A stretch of 64,000 nucleotides of DNA from Pontederia crassipes (lineage: Eukaryota > Streptophyta > Magnoliopsida > Commelinales > Pontederiaceae). The position numbers and the translations under genes are program-made. The stretch covers positions 7,409,001 through 7,473,000 of the forward strand of contig CM060195.1 in NCBI GenBank assembly GCA_030549335.1, written 5' to 3'. The notes beneath the pieces are model-generated. The model saw nothing but the letters and a program-made list of their open reading frames with translations, did not search any database and was not told the origin of the DNA. Positions 12,510 through 23,360 of this stretch are shown here, one piece after another (within the stretch, counting starts at the first letter, position 1; the number at the start of each line of letters is the position of its first letter).

Positions 12510-14238
12510 GAGTTCGACGCTTGTCTCGCGGTTGTTTCTTCTCCTCGCGGTGAGGGCGAGGGTGGGGATCTCGCAGGGGATTGTTCGTGGGTTCTTGGCG
12601 GCGGCGTGGCGAGGGGGCTCGTGCAACGGCGTCTCTCGTCGACGAGATACCAGTGGCGCTGAGGACCGAACTTTGGCCATTAGGTCATATGACGTGAAAA
12701 TGTTAATTCTAAGAATCCTTTTTCACCACTTTAATTTACCTTTTTTAACCTTGTCCTTTATGTGTAAAGAGTTAATTTATGATTAATTGGTAGTGTAAGA
12801 ACCGATTGTGAGTAAAATCATTATCATTAAGGTGCCGTTTGAAAGTCGAATAGGTTATCGATCGATTAAACTTATTTGGCAACACTCAGATCGATGACGC
12901 TGTATTCTATTCGGATGGAGTCCGAAATGACAACTGTTACTCCTCGTCATAGTAACTTTTTCGACTCGTATGAACAGTAAATTGATGAATATACCCCAGC
13001 TGTGATAGGAGAATATACAAATTCAACATTTTTCGATGAATAACGCAATCCATAAAATATCTCCCTGACAAGATTAAACACGTCTTGGTTCATGTGTGAT
13101 CCTTGTTGGTGCTTAACCCTAATTCAGACGTCGTTTTGGCAAAATTCGACTGCTTTATCTTGTCTTCTATTCGGGAACTACACATCGCCTAAGGTTTTAT
13201 ATTAAGGATATTGTAACATCCTGAAAGCTGAAGGTACTTAGGAAAATTTCAATGGTGCTAATTCATTTGTCATCACATTAGCATAATAAAATGAATAATA
13301 TAAATGTAACAGAAAATCATTAATAAATAAGATAAAAAAAATACATCTTTTCAGCAGAAGTCTTTAATAAAGACATTTGAAGACTAATGTAGATGAAAAA
13401 TAGAAATTCATTATTAAAAAATATCTCTAAATATCATGAATGATTTAATGGGCTAAACATCATAATGACTCACGTAGCCGAGACCATTTGCATCATCTTC
13501 GCCATGAACCGAGTCATCAACTATTTCATTAATCAATTATCTACATAGATCCATAATGCAATGTTTTCACTATGCAATACATCGTCAGAAAAAAAAACTA
13601 CATGACTTATATAAACAGTCTCATAATATATATAAAGAGACATACATGAACATCATAAGCTTAACCATATAATCTACATGGCAATAAACAGTTTTATATT
13701 ATCAATAACATGAAAAAACACGTAATCATCATCATATAGTCATCAGTCAATTACAACGGTAAGTACATTAAGTGACTAATACTTGTCATTACCTTGCCGT
13801 AGTAAACTTCATCGGGGTTACTTTATAACCTGTTGGACTTCACTTTCGTGGCATCAGTCTTTACAATATAGTCAATACAGTGATAGTCTTTGATCTTACA
13901 TTAAATGAAGAATAATGTTGTTAATCTCACAATAGGCTAACTAGGCCTCGGAGCCAAGACTCTCATCACACGAAGGCGACTAAGAATATACATATCATTG
14001 CCGGTAAGATACAAGTATTCCTTAATAAAATACTTACACCAATGTGCATGACATAGTTTTTTCTTGAAGAAAATTCTAACACACAAGGTGCATGACACAA
14101 TTATTTTTTTGACGACGAGTTAAGGAATGAAAAGTAACATATATTTGCAATAATAAGACAATATTATGCCTTTGAATCTTCATATTTTAATCTAGTTAAT
14201 CTAGTTACAATTATGCATGCATCTCGTATAAGTAAGTG

Positions 14239-14282
<44 letters not shown>

Positions 14283-15005
14283 AGCATCGATACATAATAT
14301 AATTACGCTGAAAATAGATTTAAAAATAGTATATGGGTCTTTGTCGATCGGTCACGGTCATGACAAGGTGGTATATGGGTCTTGTTAATCAAATTTTTGT
14401 TAGCTTATATTTTTCTTTACCCCCACTTTCCTATTTCAATAAAAATGTTTCTTATAATAATAGATGAAGCAGTATAAATAAAATTATCATCCGATAATAT
14501 TTTTTAATGATATGAAATATTATTATGATGTTTTATTTTTTATTATAATAAATAAGTAAGGTAAAATTAATAGTTCGTGAATAGTAATTTAAAGAAAAAA
14601 TTTAAGTGCCTGAAATTTGTAAGTGCCAAAAAGTATAACTGAATATACGTTGAAAAAAAAATCGAAAGGCAATATTGTTATTTCATTTTATTGGACAAGG
14701 ATAAGAACATCCATAATTATGTTGTCCTCATAATAATAGTGATGAAATATAGATATACTCACTAAAAAAAAGAGTTAAAACTTAAACATAGGCGTCACAT
14801 ATAATTATTTTAATTGTTTAAAACGAAAATATAAAGTTATGGTTAAACATATTCTTATTTCCACAAATTTTTATAGTATGGCACAAGATTAAAATTCAGT
14901 GCTCAGGTTTCAGTGCAAGGACCGAGCGTGTTGCCCGTCTTAGGGCTTTAACCACGTCGCCGTCGCCGTCACCAATTCTTCTGCGCCCCATCGTCTCGTT
15001 TCGCC
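12510..15005. other. Intergenic region between divergent ArgJ and RRM genes
   Basis: A GC-rich patch at 12518-12690 breaks the AT-rich background; it resembles a first exon or CpG island but has no recognisable product. The rest is AT-rich, with an uninterrupted (AT)n microsatellite at 14239-14281. The last 100 bp before the RRM start codon become GC-richer and probably hold its 5' UTR. No other gene is visible. Confidence 0.5.
14239..14281. repeat. (AT)n microsatellite
   Basis: An uninterrupted run of about 21 AT dinucleotides. Confidence 0.95.
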
Positions 15006-17226
15006 ATGGCGATCTCCTCTGCGTCAGTCCTTCGCCGCCTCCTCCTGCGAGTTGCGTCCTCGTCGTCGCCTTCCCCAACTACTGCCTATCCCTTTCTCCC
15101 GCAGTGTACTCGGTGGTGCTCCTCGTCGCCATCTCCGTCGCCGCCGCTGTCATCGTCCTTCCCCTTCGATGACGATGAATCAGACAAGAACTTGCCGCCT
15201 CTAACCACTCCCAAGCTCTTCGTCAGCGGTATGCCCCATTCGGATGCCCATTAATTTTTTCTTATTTTGGTTGTTTCACATATTTCATACGAGAAGTTGA
15301 TCATGTGTAAGTTATGCGATTCGATATCATAAAGGTTACAACTTTTTTCCTGTGTAAATGCTTTTTATCTGGACAGAAATTTATGTGAAACGTTTCTGAT
15401 GTCTATCGTTCCAGATGGCTTTGACTCCTGAACCTTAACAGGGAATTCATTGGTGTTGTGGGTTGATCTGGTGATGGAAAAGTCTTCATTTAATGTTATG
15501 TTCCCCGATGGTTAATTCCGTTCACAGTCTTTGATATCAGTGATGAACGGTTATATGCTTAAGCTTTTATTTATTTTGAGAAATAGTGAGAGTTTTTACA
15601 GCTTTGATAAGCTATCCATTTACCAACTCTTGGATAATTTTTAAAGAATCCATTGATCATATAAAGATAGATGGTTTTATGACATCCTAAAGATTTGAAA
15701 GCTGGATCACTTTTTTCTTTGCTATAGAGATCCCGGTGGAACACGTTCTGTGCAACATTAAAACATGCTGTGCATTTTCTTTTAGACAATCTGCATTAGG
15801 GCCTGACTACAAGCACAAACACGCCTAACTTCATCAATAGAGCTGTCTATGTTTCTGTATTGAACGTCTTTCAATTAGTTTTCCAAGTCGTGCTTAATTA
15901 AAATGGAGGCCAATATAGTGTAGCTGTAGGAGACCATCAATTTTGAGCTTTTTCTTTTCCCTTTTTGGCTTGTCTTTTTACTTTATTAGTCATTTCAAAT
16001 GTTCACAATCCCAATATTCATGAGCTTTGTATTCAATACATTTCGCAGAAAGATGTTAAATCTACTGGTGGTGTTATCTTTCTTACATTTAATGATTCTC
16101 CACTTTTACACGATTCTTGTATGGCTTTTCAAGGGTGGATTTTCATTTCCACTGTATTGTCGAAGAGAGTAATAATGGTTTCTTCGAAGTTTGATTATAT
16201 TTTTTATTTGAAACTACTGAAAAGATAGTATAAAGACTCCATAGATGGTGTCATGATTCCTTTTACTACTTTTTGTTTCATTGTCAAGTGCCTTAGTTAT
16301 CTTATTTTGTTAATATTATGCCTAAAACTCCCTCAAAAAGAAATATTATGCCTAAAAATGCTGAAGATGAAATGAACTTTAGTGAAAAGAACCAACTAGC
16401 TCTTCACGGAACCAGTGTTACTTTAGCTATTTGCCACCACACAGGTGCATAGCTTTCATGGAGTGCCTTTGCGGTGTCACCTTGTAGTGAACAAGAGTCT
16501 TTGACTTCTTTCAATGTTGACTATAGCAAAATTATCATAGTTTCATTTTCTGCTTTTTGCTTGCTGTCAAGTAGTTCTGTTATTCTTTTCAGAATATTAT
16601 ATTTATGATGCTGAAAGTGTGATTTAGTGACAATAGAACCAACTAGGTATTATCAGCAAATCTTATGCAACGTAGACCCCACCTGATTTCATTGGCATAA
16701 AATCTAAATTGTACTATGTGATGCAAGTCTTCAAAGTTTACTACATCTGAGAATCTTGAAGGGGCATTTTCCAACGTAGACACCCACCTGATCCCATTGG
16801 CATAAAATCTAAATTGTACTATGTGATGCAGGTCTTTCAAGGTTTACTACATCTGAGAAGCTTAAAGAGGCATTTTCTCCATTTGGTCAACTTCTTGAAG
16901 GTACTTGCACTTGTCTTCATCAATTGTTACATCCAGTTCTTCATGTATTGCAAAACTCAAACTAAAAGCAAGTTTTAATCTTTCTTCCAGCAAAAGTTAT
17001 AACTGATAGGATCACAGGGAGGTCCAAGGGATTTGCTTTCGTCAGGTATGCTACCATAGAAGAGGCTGATAAGGCGCGACAGGGAATGAATGCCAAGTTT
17101 CTTGATGGCTGGGTTATTTTTGTTGATCCTGCAAAGCCAAGAGAGTCGAAACAGCCAGGTCCATCCGAGCCAGAACATTCAGAAAATGGTGTTCGGACAA
17201 ACAAGACAATTGGTTGGTGTGGATGA
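15006..17226 (+). CDS. ORRM2: Organelle RRM-domain RNA-binding protein (ORRM2-like)
   Basis: Three exons, 15006-15228, 16832-16900 and 16991-17226, join in frame to 175 aa. Residues 1-50, rich in Ser, Arg and Pro with few acidic residues, look like a mitochondrial or plastid targeting peptide. A single RNA-recognition motif follows at about 70-150. RNP2 is KLFVSGL, split by intron 1, and RNP1 is RSKGFAFVRY. After the RRM comes NAKFLDGWVIFVDPAKPRE, which I recall from the plant ORRM2-type mitochondrial proteins that take part in C-to-U RNA editing. There is no glycine-rich tail, so it is not a GRP2-type protein. Intron 1 holds a duplicated, defective copy of exon 2. The family assignment is firm; the exact ORRM number is from memory. 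Confidence 0.85.
16668..16880 (+). repeat. Tandem duplication containing exon 2 of the RRM gene
   Basis: Two adjacent copies of about 105 bp, 16668-16772 and 16772-16880, share CAACGTAGAC..CACCTGAT, GGCATAAAATCTAAATTG and GTTTACTACATCTGAGAA blocks. The second copy holds the true acceptor (ATGCAG) and exon 2. In the first copy the acceptor reads ATGCAAG and the pseudo-exon stops after GGCATTTTCC, so it should not be spliced in. Confidence 0.85.
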
Positions 17227-17887
17227 TCGCATTGTTCGTTTGTCTGGGTGCATTGTTTGCTTTTATTGGAAGGAACCCAGGGTACCAACCTGGTTGAGAG
17301 AATGTCACATTGACCATCAAAAGTATATCACATTCTTCATTAATATTGTGGGCTAACGGATGTGAACTTCATTTAATTATCACTGCAATATCCCAGGCAG
17401 TGGCTGCAGAACCTTAGTTTCCCTTTTCACCTCGACACTGCTTGGATATTTGTAAATTTATCAGGATGCTGAGAGGGGAGCCAAGCAAATGAAAGATCTA
17501 AGGAAAAATAAATGATAATTGAGTTCAGCTCGCTCGGAGTCCAATCAGGACTTAGTTGGCCAAAATTGAACGCAGAAACTTTTATCACACTGAAAAAATG
17601 CTTCCGTCAAAAAGAATAAATTTATCCTCATGGTTTCTTTGAAAATGTGAAGTAAAATTGCATCGTCTGCAGAAAATAGTTCATCTCTTATCATACAGAT
17701 ATGAAAAAGTTGCCGTTTCAATCTAAAAGAATGCGTTCAAATGTGATCTTGAATGGTCGTAGTTTCTACAAAAATGTGAATTACAAAAATCAGCAACCCA
17801 TGTTGTGTTCCTCTGTCAGCCTCGGCAGTGCAGATACCAAAGGAGTGTTTACTCCAAGTGGATTGCGCCATGTTAAGTCTCATCCAC
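17227..17887. other. Convergent 3' region between RRM and IDM1-like genes
   Basis: The two stop codons are about 660 bp apart. It probably holds the 3' UTRs of both genes. An open plus-strand frame at 17701-18018 lies largely antisense to the last exons of the minus-strand gene and is not taken as a gene. Confidence 0.5.
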
Positions 17888-18748
17888 TCAGTTGTTGTCC
17901 CTGGAGGAAGGTAATGTTTTTTCTAGAACAATTGTTTCGTGGTAGATCATCAGAGGGTAATCCTTTAAATACTCTTGCAGCTGTTCAAAGTTTTCAAAAT
18001 GTTGGTACTAATCAATAGAATGTTCCAGAACAACAAATGCTCGATATCTAATGTCAATGGACTTACCCCCTCAATTGTCATCCTTTTGAAACCATGCTTC
18101 TCCATCCACGAAAGGTGTGATATGTTGCCAGCAGGAACTATCAGGTACTCGACGTTCAAATAACAAAGTAATTCTTCAATAAGGCAAAGCAACATTCTGA
18201 AGTAGCCCTGCAGAGAGTAATATAACTATCAAGTAGTTGCAAAAGATTCTTGGTTTACCATTCGCAATAAGAGTTGTTTTCACAGATTTTGTTTTTGCTT
18301 CTTTAAGTACTTTTCATTAGCATCATGAAGTAGGATAACCTTCAAGTGAAAGGCAACAGTTGTTGCAAACTGCACATGAATTTTGCTTGAAACTTATCTA
18401 CAAGAATACTTCTTTACCTTTTCGTGATGCTTTAGTTGTTGCAAACAATGGAACTTCTGCAATTTTTCGACCAAAATCCCTAAGAATTCCAGCAGACATG
18501 ATAACAGACCTGGATTCATAGAAAGACAATGTTTCAAGTTTTTCTCTTTAATTTTGAGCTGCCTCGACAATTCAGAAATATGATTTCATCGAATTCACAA
18601 AGCAAAGTGGTGACCAACAAAGCCTTTCTCGTAGGCTGGCTTGCAAGATATCTTCAAGTTTTTACATAAGTGGTGACCAAGTTAAACTAGAATGTTATGA
18701 TTTGATTATTGAGCATTTGTTGTCCAATCAATAACTCCGCCTATATTT

Positions 18749-18920
18749 TATAACCGGTCCCAAGCCCGGATAAAGGAGGAGGGTTGTGTTAGGCCCCGAC
18801 AGCCAGCGTAAAACTCTGTCGAATCTCATGAACATGGATCAACGAATCAGAATGACGTCGTATGATCCATGTAGCCGACCCCACCTAGTGGGATAAGGCT
18901 TTGTTGTTGTTGTTGTTGTT
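18749..18920 (+). mobile_element. SINE, Au-like family, copy C
   Basis: Plus-strand copy beginning near ACCGGTCCCAAGCCCGG and ending in a clean (TTG)n tail. It has the same internal blocks as copies A and B (TTAGGCCCCGACAGCCAGCG, ACCCCACCTAGTGGGATAAG). It lies in an intron of the IDM1-like gene, between exons 19093-19149 and 18410-18509, antisense to that gene. A clear target-site duplication was not found by eye. Confidence 0.8.
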
Positions 18921-19450
18921 GAATCACAAAGCAAAGATAGTGTCGGGTTTAGCAGCTGCCAGCAATTCAAAATAATCAGAAGCCACCAAATAAGGAAATA
19001 AAAATGGGGATGTAGAATGTCATATAACTTGAAGAATGTTATACAATTATAAATAAACAAATTGAAACTTTTTATAAATCTTGAAGTATTACTTCACAGT
19101 TATCATTGCACAGTACATTCCTCCAAATAATTTGCCAGCCACATCTTCCCTGTAGAAAGACAAATTCCTGCATTGTGAGAAGCATGAACGAAGAATAGCC
19201 AGAAAGTATTTGTGCGGGAATTTGATATTTAGATAAAAGCAGTGGATAGCCTCTCAGAACAAAACAATGGATGGAGAGTTACAATGACTCACCCGTAAAT
19301 CATAGCCGGTACCAAGTCATGTCCCCTTTCAGCTATAGGCTGAAATGCTTCCTGTCATAGAAAATTGATAAGTCTTTGAAGTCACATGAGAAACTATCAA
19401 AAGTAGGCAAGTTTTGGATCAAGGTATTTATCTCTTGGATAAAACAATGG

Positions 19451-19707
19451 ATTTCTTCCTATTGTGTATGAAAAATCCATTAGCAAAGATATTTTTCATT
19501 GGTCAACAACAAGCACTTATCTGAAAAACATTGGCAATCTTTTCAAGCATGTTCTTGCTTGCAAAATATTTTCACAATGTATTTCTTCATATTGTGTATG
19601 AAAAATCCATTATCAGAGATCTTTTACATTGGTCAATAGCACACACTTACCTGAAAAAAATTGACAGTCTTTTCAAGCATGTTCTTGTTTGTAGAATATT
19701 TTTCGCT
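19451..19707. repeat. 130-bp tandem duplication over a splice donor of the IDM1-like gene
   Basis: Copies at 19451-19580 and 19581-19707 share ATTTCTTC-TATTGTGTATG, GAAAAATCCATTA and TCTTTTCAAGCATGTTCTTG blocks. The right copy contains the real 3' end of exon 19651-19878 with donor CAG|GTAAGT on the minus strand. The left copy has CAG|ATAAGT, so its donor GT is lost. Confidence 0.85.
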
Positions 19708-22700
19708 CAAAATTTGCCATTGTACATCAGCTATCATAACATCTGTTAGAACTTGTTCGGAATTTGTTTTCTGAAGAAAATTTGATAGGCAACTTCCATT
19801 TTTGACAAAGTTTTCTAAAGCATTGTGTATTAAATTACACTCCGTACAACAGAACCACTTGAAATCGATAGGCACTTCCTGCAATGGAAGTGATTATGAG
19901 AATTTATGTGCTAGAGTGCATTAAGTCATTCTCGTTTACAAAATTTACCTTCATATCACAAATTTCATGTTCCTTCAAACAACCAATGTGATATTCTCTT
20001 TCACACTATATGAAAAGTAGTTAGAAGTCATAAAAGTCAAATAAGCAGAAGAAAAGAAAAGAACAACTTACTTGCATGCAAAATATCTCTGTTTTTTTTG
20101 TCAAAAACATCCAGACTATAACTTATGTCCCTGAATATGATAGGGAAAAGACAAATAATAGCTTAAACATATAAATAAGAATAAGTTGACTGAACACGAA
20201 GAATTCAATCCTAAAAACTTACTTACAAATTGCACAAGAAAAAAATTGATTTGTGCAAACTGGTGATAAGCGTATTAAGTGTTGCTTAGTTGAACTGTTA
20301 ATAACTTTAAACATACTTGAAGAAGCAACTTTAGGCCTAAATTTGCCTTCACAATGTGGGCAATACCACTCACCACTGGGGATAAATTGTAGTCTCAAGC
20401 AAACTGTAAACATTTGAAGAAGAAAAGAAAAGAAACTCATAGTAAGCTATAAGATCTTTAAGCAAGTTTCTGAAAAAGGAAAATTAAAGAAAATCTATTA
20501 CAAGAAAAAGATTTGAAACTTCTTTCGTGAAGAAAGAGAGAGAATTATGATTGGACAAGTTACATCATCTCTCATAAATGATGAAAGTGTCAATCATTCT
20601 TTTTTTTATTGATGCATGTTATCTCGATCTCTCATTAAAGAAAAAGCACTCAACAATACTGAAAGTTACAAAGAATGAAGCATCCTATGTAAATACAGGA
20701 AAATAAGTAACAACAACAAATCTTGAACAAAAATCTATATTGCACAATGTTAGAAGAAGCTATGTAAATGTTTAGCTAGCACTTGTAAACTTTGTTAGAG
20801 TCAACTTGAAAAAATAGATACATGAATGAAATTAAAATCATGCAATCAAACCTTAAAATTTTTCAATCATTTGTTCAAAAGCATTTGGATAGTTGTTGAG
20901 ATGTTTTAATCAAAATGGCACAAGTGAATGGAAGAACAAAAGGATGATATACATTTAGCTCCATGTGTTGAGATGAAATTAATTTCATAATATTTATTAA
21001 TTTACCTGCATGAAAGGACTTAGAATATCTGTCACAGTGCATCAATTCGTCACCATCTCCACAAATGGCACAACACACTACATTAGAGCTAGGCTTTGAT
21101 GTATGATTTGATAAAGAAGACATCACTTCATGCAGTGAGATGCCATCAGAAGTATATATGTGACGGTAACTGCATATATGGATAAGTAGACATTATTAAA
21201 AGAGAATATATTTTTACACATAATTGCTTCGATCAGTATCTTCAAATATAAAAGTATCAAAGAGTTAAGAAAATTACTCACGGTTGTCACCTTTGTGGCC
21301 AGCCAACATGAGCTTCAAATTGGGAAGGGCTCATCTAATTGTCAAGGAAAAGATACTTCAAGTGTTGGAGAAACAAGATTAAGATGTTGGTAGAAATCTA
21401 AGAATTTACCTCTTTGTTGCAGCAATCACACCTTATATACTTCCCTACTTTGAGTCCTGTCTTTAGTGCCTGCAAAAATGATTGAAGTGCAAAAGTTAGG
21501 TGTGATCACAATAGAATTAACGAATGTTACAAAGACACTTTAAACAGAGCAAGCCTATAAAAGAATACAATTAAAATAAACTAACCTCTCCCTTCACACA
21601 ATAAGACAATTTAGGCCCGTCTGGAAGACCATTTTCTTTAAAAATTGATCGATGCAAATCGTCCCTAAAGAAGAAAAGATGCCCATAACTAAGACGCCCA
21701 TAACTAAGGCAAATGCTTGATGACAAAAGACAGGAAAACATGCATCTTTTTCACAGAAAACATACTAACCTCTTTTTTATGCCACCTTGTGATGATATTT
21801 TAGTTTGAGTATTTGATGAGTCTCTTAAAGACATAGCTCTTGACACCCTAAATAGTAGTCACAAATTCGAGCACCATATCAAGGACAATACCAAGGACTT
21901 CAAAATTGGATTCTAATAAATGAATTGCCATTTGGATCAGGATATACAATGATCGATTATTTGATCATGTGGCCTTCTCTTGCAGTTGTTCCAAATGTGC
22001 ATAGACAGTTTGTTGTGAATTTGGCTCTTGATGCTTGAGTAGAGCACCATTATCTCCAGAAGCCACTGTGCAATGTTCTAAGGAGCACATCTTCATTGGT
22101 CCAATTGATGTTGGAAGAAGGTCTTCTATGTGCACCAAGCATCCTGAGTTTATATGGACATTTGGAGCTACATGAATATTGTCAGTTGTAGCTATCTTCA
22201 AGGGAGTAGAGCTTGGAGTGATATTAGAAGATAGACCCAATCCAACTTCCTTGGGAAGCAAGGAGCTCGACGACACCCTCATGGTTGGAGCAATTTGCTC
22301 ACTGCCTTTAATGGTTAATTCTGAGGAGTTTAAACAACATAACTTACATATCTTTTTTTATGACATAAAAAATGTAATTGTGATTATCACTTGATATCCA
22401 TACTCTTCAGTTCACTATGGATATTCTCCACACTGGTGTTGATATCCATCTTTTGATTATGCAGTTGAAATGGTCCTACAAATCAAAAGTATAATGTCTC
22501 TCAACTCCAACATCAGAGTTTGTTTTCTTTCTCCTTTTTTTGTTGAGAAAGAGCTCTAACAATGGAGACGATTAAAATACTCTAGGCAAGCATATTAAAC
22601 ATAGAAGTAAGAGATAATCACCTTGCCCACTCTTGAAGGATTTGAAAATTGGTGGTGAGCCAGTAAATTTTTTTATTGTTGTACCAAGAGGATCATTACA

Positions 22701-23360
22701 TGCCTTCAACTCTTTGACTAGTCTATAAAGACTAATACCACTATCCAAAAAGATGTAGTTGTTTTGATTCTTTGATACTGCCCATGCATGCTTCTCAAAC
22801 TCAATAGCAGAGAGTGCCTAAGATTTAATAGGATAGGATGATATTAGCTAAGGAGTACCAAAACACCAATGTTATCACAATGGATCCAAATAAAAATACA
22901 GAATATGCTTGCTAGTTATCGCTTAGTTTCAATTGGTGACAATAGTTATCACCATTATCAATAATCGAGGCTAAGTGGACAACAAATGCAAATGACAATT
23001 CCTCTAATAAAAAAAAGAGTTACATAGCATTGACCTCATTGTTTTTACAGGAGGAGCAGCCACATACGTACTTGGTATTTTGTATCCGCCCTTGAAGCTC
23101 TGCCTGTCAAAATAATTGCTCTATGTTAAAAACAAAAGATTTAATCGGAAGATCATCGGCGCACGAGATGAGAAAGAGTTGGGACAAGTTTAGAAATTTG
23201 CCTTGCCCTTTCTGTAAGTCACAATGAATCCCTCTAGTAGTCCGGTGGACAACAATCCTCTAACATCAGAAAAGTTACGTTCTTTGGCACTTACAGAAGC
23301 CTTTCTTTCGTTCTCAGATAACATGCAATTGTTAGTATCATCTTCCTTGCATCCGTTCAT

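Larger units (their letters stand above)
17888..23360 (-). pseudogene. IDM1-like PHD-finger / GNAT acetyltransferase gene, probably disabled
   Basis: Plant IDM1-type proteins are nuclear histone acetyltransferases that read chromatin with a PHD finger. Eighteen exons can be traced: 23202-23360, 23035-23103, 22622-22817, 21948-22320, 21770-21847, 21586-21664, 21410-21469, 21282(or 21291)-21334, 21006-21169, 20223-20403, 20072-20130, 19949-20005, 19651-19878, 19293-19351, 19093-19149, 18410-18509, 18067-18207, 17888-17980. Domains in order: two Jas/TPL-binding-like Cys-rich segments (LLSTGLLEG, CGCSSCK, AIEFEKHA; then CDCCNKEMSPSQFEAHVGW), the PHD finger (CAICGDGDELMHC, then GEWYCPHC), a second zinc segment (CEREYHIGCL), and the GNAT domain (FGGMYCAMIT, FGRKIAEVP, GYFRMLLCLIEELL). 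Closest to Arabidopsis At2g36720-type proteins, by recall. Damage: one extra A in an A8 run at 20092-20099, an in-frame TGA at 21965-21967, and the fourth PHD cysteine changed to Tyr. The first Met at 23358-23360 is tentative; family members usually have a longer N-terminus. Confidence 0.85.

Noticed and set aside
17701..18018. A 105-codon plus-strand frame with splice-like signals
   Set aside because: It lies largely antisense to the last two exons of the IDM1-like gene, which match the GNAT family; no family is recognised on the plus strand.
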